This document shows, one piece after another, positions 55,560-64,000 of a stretch of DNA of 64,000 nt. A program made the position numbers and the translations under genes. The stretch lies in assembly GCF_018873765.1 (NCBI RefSeq), contig NC_057918.1, positions 62,808,871 through 62,872,870 of the forward strand, read 5' to 3'. The notes under the pieces are model-generated. The model was not told where the DNA came from, made no database searches, and worked only from the letters and a program-made list of their open reading frames with translations. Position 1 is the first letter of the stretch; each line of letters opens with the position of its first letter. Origin of the DNA: Telopea speciosissima. Its lineage: Eukaryota; Streptophyta; Magnoliopsida; Proteales; Proteaceae.

Positions 55560-58500
55560 ATAACACTGGGCTATGGCTTTGGGCGATGATTTTTGTGCAG
55601 ACTCCTCCTATTCCTCTATCTTTAGTCTTTTAAATAGATATGGTGAAAAGCTCTCCAATACCAAGGATATGGCTCTTGCTTTTGTGGATCACTTTCGATC
55701 GGTGTTCACTACTTCCTCTCCTTTGGATCCCACTTTTATCGAATGCCTTTTCCCCCCTTGTGATGCCATTTCGACAGATGGCTCTCTTTGCTCTCCCCCA
55801 CCCTGCTGGAGTTACAAAATGTGGTCTTCTCTCTTGGTCCTCTCAAGGCACCTGGAGTTAATGGTTTTCAGGCCTGTTTTTATCAAAAAATTTGGGATTA
55901 GATTCATTCTCCTCTTTTCTACTTCGTTCACCAATGTTTTTCCTCTCGTTCTATCCCGGCTTCTATCAACCATACACTGTTGTGTCTTATCCCCAAGTCC
56001 TCTTCTGCTTCTGCTGTTACTGATTTCAGGCCTAGTAGCATGTGTACTGTTTTGTATAAAATTATTGCTAAGATTGTTGCTAATCACCTGAAACCTTTCC
56101 TTCCTTCCATTATCTCACCTTTTCAAGGTGCATTTGTTGTTGGTCGGCAGATTTCGGATAACACTATTATCTCTCAAGAGATGTTTCATTTCTTAAAGCA
56201 CAAGAAAGGTAAGATGGGTTGGGTGGCCATTAAGATTGATATTTCTAAGGCCTATGATCGTATGGAATGGTCCTTTGTGACCTCTTTACTTAGTTTTTTG
56301 GGTTTTGATGAGCTTTGGTGTTCTTTTATTGGGCATTTTGCTCTCTTCCCCGACCTTTTCTGTTAAATTGGAGGGCACTCCCTTTAGCTTCTTTAAGGGT
56401 TCAAGGGGGATGCATCAAGGGTGTCCTTTGAGCCCTTACTTGTTTATTATTGGAATGGAGGCTCTGTCCCGCCTTATCGCTGCCTATAGGGAGCTCAACC
56501 TTTTCAGGGGTATTACTATCGCCAAGGGGCTCCTGAAATTACTCACTTATTGTTTGCTGACAACATTTTCTTATTTTGCAAGGCTACTTCTGAGGATTTG
56601 CTTACTATTAAAGCTATCCTTGACCTTTTTTCTGACCTATCTGGCCAGGAAATTAATTTTGCTAAGAGTGGTTTAGTGCTTCTCTCACTGATAGAGCCAG
56701 TTTATGCAAAATTCTAGGGATTTCCAAAATGTAGCCTGATTCTTCTTGTTTGGGAACCAAACTGTTTACCCATTGGTCTAAGACCAAACAGCTTGGACCC
56801 CTGGTTCAACGTATTAAGCGTTGGTTGTGTTCCTGGAAGTCTAACCTTTTATCTTTTGCAGGTTGTTCTATTCTAATTAAGTCTGTTTTAAGTTCTATCC
56901 CTGCATATCTTATGAGTTGCTTTTATTTTCCTACTTCTGTTTGCAGGCAAATTGATTATGTTAGTTATAACTTTTGGTGTGGTGGTACAGACTCTTACAG
57001 GAAAACTAATTTGATTTCCTGGAAAACTATGTGCACCCCCAGCCATAAGGGGGTTATGGGTTTCGATCGGCCAGAGTGCACAACCAGTCCTTATTGCTTA
57101 AGTTGGGTTGGAGACTTCTTTCTGAACCCCAGTCAATTTGGGCTAAAGTTTTGAAGGCTAGGTACTATCCCAAGACTTCTCTTTTTGATCCCTCTACACT
57201 AAAAAAGAGGGGATCTTGGAGCTGGAATAGTATTGTTAGGATTGTTAAGGCTCTTCAATCTTATAGTTTTAGAAGAATAGGAACTGGTAAGGACACCTAC
57301 TTTTGGACTGATCCTTGGATTCCTTCCATCCCCTCCTTTACTCTTAAACCGGGGTCCTCTCAGAGGGTGTACCCTAAAAAATGTGATGTATTCTTATCTA
57401 ACCTTTCTTGGAGGGAGCATCTTCTAATTGACACTATTCCTTTTCTTTTATGCCATATTTTACATATCAATTTCTCTGACATAGATGACTCTTGGTGGTG
57501 CACTTTAACTCAAGATGGACGTTTTAGGACTATGGCTACTGCTTCTTTTTTGTGTAACACTGTAGCTGATTTTACTTCTATCATCTGGTGGAAATTTTTT
57601 TGGAAAATTAAAATTCATGCTAAGTTTAAATTTTTTTTCTGGCGTGTATTACATGCAGGGATTCCGGTTAAGGATTCTATTTCGAATTGGATTCAGATCG
57701 ATCCCACTTATGCTCTCTGTGGCATTGTCATGAGACCCTCTGGCATATCTTCTTCTCTTGTGATTGGGTTCAGCACATCTAGGTAGCTGGTCCTTTGGGG
57801 TTGAGGACTGAACACATTGCCTCCCCCTCTATTATGAATTTTTGCACCTCTTTGTTCTTTGGCAGATAGTTTGATAAGCCTTCGCTTCATTGGTTCTTTT
57901 CTATTTTCATTGTTAGGTGTTATTTTATTTGGCAGGCTCGAAACTGTGTTGTATTTCGGTCTGGTGATCCTAATCCTCGGTTGACTCTGTAGAAGATCAA
58001 CCAGTGGCTCTGGGATATGAACATTTACCCCCCCACCCTTTTTAATATGAATTATGTTTCGCCTGTATTGGTTGATAATAATTGTATTTCTGCTGATCCT
58101 TGTTTGGATTTACCTATTTTAGATTTCCTTGTTTGCTTTGCGCAGGGTTCGAGTCCAAAGATCTAGGTAAACCTGGATGGGCTTTTGGTTTATTGGTACA
58201 AGGAAAAATTCGTTTTCTCACCGCCGGAAGGTCTAAAAATGATCATTTTTTGGAACCTGGGTTGATTGCCATTCGTAATGGTCCTGATCTCGCTGCTGTG
58301 AAGGGTTTGCAACTGAAAGAAGTTTGGTCCACTAATTGCTTGATACCTGGACTTCTTCCAACTCCATCCCTTTTGCCTTGGCCTTTTGCAGTCTTGCCCT
58401 ATTTTTTGAAGATATTGGATCGAACGCCTGGCATTTCTTTTAAAGCTTTGACTAACCACTCTGTTGTTTCTTATTTTCAATCTTGTGTTGACTTGGCCTC

Positions 58501-58582
58501 CCCTAACCCCTTGTGCATGGATTGTATAAATTCCACCTTTTAGTTTAATATAAGATTTGGTTTTTCATCAAAAAAAAAAAAA
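55560..58582 (+). mobile_element. Decayed L1-type LINE (RT part of ORF2) with poly(A)
   Basis: Starts inside ORF2. Segments over three frames: KDMALAFVDHFRSVFT, LIPKSSSASAVTDFRPSS, FQGAFVVGRQISDN, IKIDISKAYDRMEW, SRGMHQGCPLSPYLF, then THLLFADN at about 56544-56564, where the catalytic FADD has become FADN. It continues with SWKTM, the zf-RVT region (WWKFFWKIKIHAKFKFFFW, about 57585-57645) and a poorly preserved tail. It ends with poly(A) at 58570-58582. No target duplication found. 5'-truncated and inactive. Confidence 0.88.
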
Positions 58583-59173
58583 GTTCTAGGGATTTTTAGT
58601 TTGTCTTTCTATTTTAGAACAAAGGGGAGAGTTGTGTTTGGGTTGGGATTCAACCACGATTTGGGTGGTTCCTTTTTTTTTTTCTTTTTTTTTTATCCCT
58701 TTTGCCTTAGGAGAAAAGATATAAGAGGAGAGGAGGAGAAACGTATAGTAGCTTTTTCTCCCCCATCTCTTTTTTCTACTTCTTTAGTTTTTTGGTTTCT
58801 TTCTTTTTCTATTCTCTTTGTCTAATAAGCAATTCTGATTTCTGAATGGGGCTGTAATTGACATTCAAGTTTGTGAAGTTATTGAGTAGAAGATTCAATT
58901 CAAAGCTATTCTATTTTCTTCAAGTTCTGCATGTTTTTTTTCCGTTTTATTATTTTGTTCTTCTCATTGTTAAAACAGAATTTTATCTCCCTTCCCCTAA
59001 GATCATATGTGTAATTTTATTTAAGCACTTTTGTAATTTGTTCTTCGTTATCGGCGTGCGGCGAATTCAAGTGATGGGCTAGAGTGACAGAGTCATCTTC
59101 ATTGGATTGTGCAACTTCATTAACCAGCTAAGTTCTTCTATTTTATTTTACTTGCTTAATTAGATTTTCTGTT
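58583..59173. other. Unassigned T-rich spacer
   Basis: Contains long T/C tracts near 58670-58695 and 58800-58815. No gene recognised. It is the left flank of the next LINE insertion, so it existed before that event. Confidence 0.4.
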
Positions 59174-59189
59174 TTTATTAGTATTAGTT

Positions 59190-60050
59190 TTTTTTTTTTT
59201 GCTAAAGGTCAGCAATGTATGTATTAAGTAAGTAAAGAAAGATACATAAGATGTTTCAAAGGACAGAAAACAATCACCCTTAAATCTCGAAAACTAGGGT
59301 GTTCACCTTCGGCATTGCCTTCAGCGAACCCCCCCAGTTTGGAGAACAGAACGTTGACTAAGTCTAAAGAGCCTGGCTAGACCCTGTGAGAGTTAAGGAA
59401 ATCCATAGTAAGGTCTGCCGAGCGCTTCGTAGTTAACCTTAGAAGCAATGAAAGAAGGAGTTGTTGTCCATCTTCTGTTAGATTTCTGCTTTGCCGCATG
59501 GGTTGCTAATGCGTCTGCAGCAGCATTGGCTTCCCTGTAACAATGAGTGAGTCTCCACTGAATTGAGTCCAGGAAGGGGGAAATCGACCACCATTTCTGA
59601 AGAAATATCCAAGGAATCTTGTGACTTAGGATCGTAGTGATCATGGCAGCAGAGTCACTTTCAATCCAAAGCTTGTCGATGCCTAGATCCCCTGCCTCCT
59701 TAACCCCCACTACAAAAGCCGCCAGTTCAGCCATGAAATTGGTCCCTACTCCTTGGTAGGATGCAAAACACCTAATAGGAGTTCCAAAGTGGTCCCGGAA
59801 AATACCTCCTGCGCCTGCGGATCTCAGATTCCTCAAAGAAGACCCGTCGATGTTGAGCTTTAGCCACCCAGTCGGTGGCGACTTCCACCTCACTTCAAAG
59901 ATACTCTTCGCTGGTGTTTTTGAAATAGAAAACCATAGTCTTCTAGCCAATATCAACTCATGCATTGATTTTACTTTGGCTTCTTCAATGCTGCTCCCAT
60001 CCGACACTTCCTTGAGTATTAGGCTAATCACATGAGAAAGTGATCTATGC
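59190..60050 (-). mobile_element. 5'-truncated LINE, RNase H end, with 16-bp target duplication
   Basis: Flanked by TTTATTAGTATTAGTT at 59174-59189 and 60051-60066, a perfect 16-bp duplication. A T-run at 59190-59200 is the poly(A) tail on the minus strand. The coding piece 60031-59393 (212 residues) is a plant RVT_3/RNase H domain: WLKLNIDGSS, GAGGIFRDHFG, FMAELAAFVVGV, LWIESDSAAM and CYREANAAADALA, with the Asp, Glu and Asp residues of the active site present. It is uninterrupted, so the insertion looks comparatively young; without RT it cannot move. Confidence 0.93.
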
Positions 60051-60066
60051 TTTATTAGTATTAGTT

Positions 60067-60204
60067 CTCTTAATTAGTTCAGATCACTCAATCATTAATT
60101 GGTGTGCTCTGACTAAGTTGAAATTGGATTAATCACTTTCCTGTGTTCGACCAGTAACTACGATTGACTCATACGCTTGCGGTATTACTTTTTAATTCAA
60201 ACAC
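60067..60204. other. Spacer between LINE copies
   Basis: Contains 'cctgtgttcgaccagtaact' and 'cttgcggtatta', wording found in leader or LTR regions of plant retroelements, but nothing else to support an element. It may be the 5' UTR of the LINE that follows. Confidence 0.35.
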
Positions 60205-61412
60205 TTTGCTGCTGTAGTAGGTGCTAAAAAATCCCTCCCAAATCTCCAAGACCTCCCTATGCTAGTGAAGGAAGGAAATTTAACGAGGATCAAGATCCTC
60301 CAATTGGCCTACGTTGATCAGATGGAGCAGCTTCATTTTTCGCTGATTGGGAGATTGAACTTTTGGTTAATCACAATGATCAAAGTGCGTAGTTTCATAT
60401 ATGACTCCTAGAGTTTGTTACGATCGGTTGAACTTAAACCCTAGGGAAGGGTTTTATCCTCTTCAAGTTTGACTTAGAATCTGATATGTCAATGATTTGG
60501 AGAAGGGGACCCTTTCGTATTGCTAGACAATTGTTAAAATTGCAAAGATGGTGTCCAGATTTTAATGTTGAGAAGTAGCAGATTACCAATCGTCTGACAT
60601 GGATTCGCTTCCTGAATCTTCTGCAGGAGTATTGGCATGATGCCATTCTTTTTTCTATTGCAAACGTTGTGGGATGTCCTGTGGCTATTGACAGAAAGAC
60701 TAAGGAATCCCACTATGGACACTTTGCTAGGGTTTGCATGGACATTGATGTTACACAACCTAGAGTTGAAGAAGTTTGGGTTGAAAGAGAGCAACCAGGT
60801 TCATCCGATCCCTTCATATTCAAACAACTTGTTGTGATTGAGGACCCTCCATCGAGATGTGTGGTGTGCAGGAAGTACAGGCTCTGATCGGACTCTTATT
60901 CAAATCGTGCTCAGGAGCCCAGGATCGAGAACACAATTCTAGGAGTAGAGTATGTCGAGGATAACCCAGGGGTCCACTGCAAAGTTTAGCATGTTAAGGT
61001 GAAATCTAAAGCTCCAATGGCTCAAGCACCACAAATTGAGGCAGGTGGGGTTTCTACGACTGTGGGAGGAACTATTTTGCCTTCTGCTGGAGATGGTGGA
61101 AGTCATGGGATTGAGGAACAAATTGTGGCTGCTTCTTCTCCAGCATTGCTGCACCATGAGAGCCCCAGGCTTATCGGCCCTTCTAATGCCTTGGATAAGC
61201 TATCGGAGTCTTTGATTAGTCAGTCCAATGATTCAGTTTCTAACGAGGGTTTGGTTGGAGGAGCCATTGCAGTGGTTCTAGAATGTCCTATTAATCAAGA
61301 TCAACTATCAGGCTTTGAGGAAGGGAATGCATTACAAGTAGGCAACCCTACTTCTACAAACCAGATAAATAACACTGAATCTATGATGATCGTCCAAACC
61401 CTTCTGAAATAG
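60205..61412 (+). pseudogene. LINE ORF1 (DUF4283 RNA-binding type)
   Basis: N-terminal part: MLVKEGNLTRIKILQ and HFSLIGRLNFW. Central part (60590-60885): WIRFLNLLQEYWHDA, GCPVAIDRKTKESHYG, FARVCMDIDVTQPRVEE and VWVEREQPGSSDPF, then CVVCRKY, the remnant of a zinc knuckle. A Ser/Gln-rich tail follows from 60999. Several stops and frame changes. In plant L1s this protein binds the element RNA. Confidence 0.82.
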
Positions 61413-61539
61413 TTCAAGCTTTTGATGAGATCAAACAAGTTGATGCTGCTTTGGCGAGTTCGGGCAAGAAACCAAAATAGGTGTGGATTCTTCCTAGGAG
61501 AGCCGCTAAAGGTGCCTCTTCTACTACTGTTAACTAAAG

Positions 61540-64000
61540 AAGATTATTTTGTGGAATTTGCGTGGGATCTTGAACAGCCAATCAAAAGCTGCTTTGAAAA
61601 TCTTAGTAAAAGAACAGTCTCCGGATGTGCTCTGTATTGCTGAGCCAATGGTGGATCCGTGTAAGTTTCCAAAAATTCTCTTCAAGAATCTGGGCTTTAG
61701 CCATGGATTTTATTCATAATTTAAGAGAAGGAAAAAAGCCAAATTTATGGATCTTATGGAAGGATTATCTTCAAAAGCCCGCTGTTGTTAGCTCCTCTGA
61801 GCAACAGATTATCGTGTTCTTTGACGTGAAGGGGGAGAAATTCTTTCTATCGTCAGTGCATGCCAGTAGTTTACGAGCCAAGTGAAGGAATTTATGGTTG
61901 GACCTTTCAAGCCAAACAGTATCAGTTTTACCCTGGATTGTCCTCGGCGATTTTAATGCGACCCTTCTATCGTCGGAGAAAAGAGGACCTGGTGCATTTA
62001 ATATGGGCTTTGCTTCAGAATTTTTAGCTTTCTTGGACACTGCTTCCCTCTTGGCCTTGTCCTCTAAAGGGCTTAAATTCACCTGGTGTAACAATAGGAA
62101 ACAAGGGAATGCAGCTACGATTTTAGATAGAAGCTTTTGCAATTCGACTTGGCTGGATTTCTATAAAGACACTTACCAATGAGTGCTTTCGAGATCAGTT
62201 TCAGATCACTCCCCAATAGTGGTGTTTGGTGAACCAGTTACTAAACCAGTAAATTATCCGTTCAGGTTACGACGGTTCTAGTTGGAGCACAACGATTTTA
62301 CTTCAGTGGTAAGTAGCTCTTGGAGTGAGTATGTGTCAGGTTCGCCTTTTTTTGTTGTAACTCAGAAGTTAAAAAGGCTGAAAGCCAGTCTTCAAAGCTG
62401 GTCCCGCTCAGCTTTTCGAAACCTGAATCTTGAGGTTGATCGTGCCAGAATAGCTTTGGAGGATGCTCAGGAGGTCATTGAAACTGTGGGCTGCTCTGAT
62501 TTTCTTTTTCAATGGGAAAGCCAAGCAAAACAAGAGTATATCACCGCCCTACAACTACAGGAAAAGTTATGGTCAGAGAAAGCAAGAAATTGGGTTCTGA
62601 CTTGTGGAGACAGGAACACTCAATATTTCCATCTGACCACTAAGATCCGATGCTCAAAAAATTATATCAGAGTATTGAAGAAGGCGGATGGGTCTCTAGT
62701 GAGTGAAGCCTCTCAAGTGAGCCAATATATCTCAGATTATTATGAGTCTTTTCATAGGCGTGCTAACTCGGTAGCTTACCTAGAATTATTGTCTTGTATT
62801 CCCTCTGTGATTACACAAGTCGATAATGATTTTCTCACTGCTGTACCATCGAAGGAGGAGATTAAAAGAGCAGTTTTCGACTTGGATCCAGATAGTGCGC
62901 CAAGCCCGGATGGCTTCCCAGATGCGTTTTATAGATTTTATTGGCATATTATTGAGAGAGATGTTTGCATTGCGATTTCCAACTTTTTCAGAGAAGGCAT
63001 TATCACTAAGGGGTGTAGTAGTAATTTTATTACTTTAATCCCTAAAGTTGAGGATGCAGTATCCTTGGATAAGTTTCGCCCTATTTTTGTACGGAACTTC
63101 CTATATAAGTTGATCCCAAAAATATTAGCTTCCCGTTTATCTGGACTTTTACCTATGTTGATCTCTGAGGAGCAAGGAGCTTTCCAAAAAGGAAAAGTTA
63201 TCTTTTCTAATATTTGTGTGGCATCTGAACTTACGAACTCTTTACATGTTCAAATTAGATATTCAAAAAGCCTATGATACAGTGGAGTGGAGCTTCATGT
63301 TCGATGTTATGAAGAAGTTTGGTTTCAATGATCTATGGATTAAAATGATACATCAGCTTCTTTCTTCAGCCAAATAGTCCATATTACTAAACGGCGGACC
63401 AATAGGTTTCTTTAGAGTTGAGAGGGGTTTGAGGCAAGGTGACCCACTAGCTCCCCCGTTGTTCATTATAGTGGAAGAGGTCTTGTGTCGAGGATTTGCT
63501 GATTTAAAGGACACCAACAAAATAAGACCCTTACTCGGGCCGTGAGGTGTGTCGGTTCCCACCCACCTTTTGTTTGCAGATGATGTTTTTCTATTTATGA
63601 ATGCAAGAATTCGATCGGTCAGGAACTTGAAGGGTTTTCTTGATAAGTGTCAAAGCTACTCTGGGCAGCTCTTAAACTTACACAAAAGCAAGATGTTTCT
63701 TTGTCATGTCTCTCCAACAAGGTCAACGAGGATAAAGGACATTATGGGCTTTGCTAACAACTGTTTTCCTACAAAGTACTTGGGAGTAGACATCTTTAAA
63801 GGTAGAGTAAAGAAGGATTATATTATGCCTTTGATGGATAAGTTCAAATCTAGACTCTCAGGATGGAAGGGCAAACTTATCTCTTTGGCAGGGAGAGTCC
63901 AGTTGGTGAAGTCTGTCATCTCTTGCTTACCAGTCCATATATTTTTAATTTATTGGTGGCCTACATCTTTGATTTCTTTGATGGAAAAGTGGATGCGCAA
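61540..64000 (+). pseudogene. LINE ORF2: endonuclease and reverse transcriptase, partial
   Basis: The endonuclease starts IILWNLRGI at 61543, changes frame near 61720, and shows SSEQQIIVFF, LSSVHASSLRAK and VLGDFNATL (about 61939), with SDHSPIV near 62200. RT from about 62600: GDRNTQYFH, DSAPSPDGFPDAFY, FITLIPKVED, QGAFQKGK. After a frameshift near 63265 come [40 protein letters not shown] with the FADD box intact at 63573-63584, and LGVDIFKGRVKKDY. Stops near 61884, 62180, 62279, 63376 and 63543. Truncated by the window edge. Confidence 0.9.

Larger units (their letters stand above)
60205..64000 (+). mobile_element. L1-type LINE with ORF1 and ORF2, continuing past the window
   Basis: ORF1 (DUF4283 type) is followed by ORF2 (endonuclease and RT) in the order standard for plant L1 elements. 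Stops and frameshifts occur in both. The right edge of the window cuts ORF2 in the RT thumb region, so 3' end and target duplication are outside view. Confidence 0.9.

Overview
The window is nuclear DNA of a flowering plant. It holds spliced genes with GT-AG introns, plant-specific protein families (LOB-domain factor, DUF688-like protein), a eukaryotic tRNA gene with a Pol III T-run terminator, and layers of plant-type LTR retrotransposons, L1-type LINEs and hAT-like MITEs. The species cannot be named from the sequence. I support only two host protein genes and one tRNA gene; most of the rest is transposable-element sequence or unassigned spacer.

Layout. 1-1075: three successive degenerate tandem-repeat blocks. 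3080-3225: a long imperfect hairpin. 3951-4383: a MITE with 8-bp target duplications, just upstream of a small DUF688-like gene (4621-4977). 5343-5592: a truncated relative of that MITE abutting a tRNA-Val(UAC) gene on the minus strand. 5700-6380: a local tandem duplication. 7319-10601: a decayed Ty3/gypsy gag-type reading frame. 11271-12199: an LBD15-like LOB-domain gene with a 14-nt first coding exon. 13097-13243: an isolated short LTR plus primer-binding site. 14296-14565 and 16202-16698: two more hAT-like MITEs.

17801-46950 is one Ty3/gypsy chromovirus-like element (possibly CRM-related, because its ORF runs into its 3' LTR). Four later insertions have expanded it to about 29 kb. They are a 557-bp solo LTR in its 5' LTR (17846-18402), an 11-kb Tat/Ogre-like element in its RT (21096-32149), a 3.0-kb solo LTR between RT and RNase H (32568-35571), and a 9.3-kb SIRE-like copia element in its integrase (36604-45871). 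Each has recognisable 5-bp target duplications, so the host protein can be followed across every junction. The Tat-like element has gag but no visible pol, and carries a tandem-repeat array in its 3' untranslated region. The copia element carries an extra ORF after pol and palindromic motif arrays in its LTRs.

46951-54720: an unassigned spacer, a minus-strand copia RT/RNase H remnant, and the 3' part of a second Tat-lineage element. That element has RT, two RNase H domains, integrase and an antisense extra ORF, and is itself interrupted by a 460-bp MITE. 54841-64000: a short direct duplication, a decayed L1-type LINE ending in poly(A), a 5'-truncated minus-strand LINE with a 16-bp target duplication, and a longer L1 (ORF1, ORF2) running off the right edge.

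All transposon coding regions seen are broken by stops or frameshifts, and several have lost catalytic residues. The most unusual items are the accessory ORFs of the retroelements (43066-44303 sense, 52265-53585 antisense), the LTR palindrome arrays and the nested insertion record. I found no evidence for a wholly new gene system.
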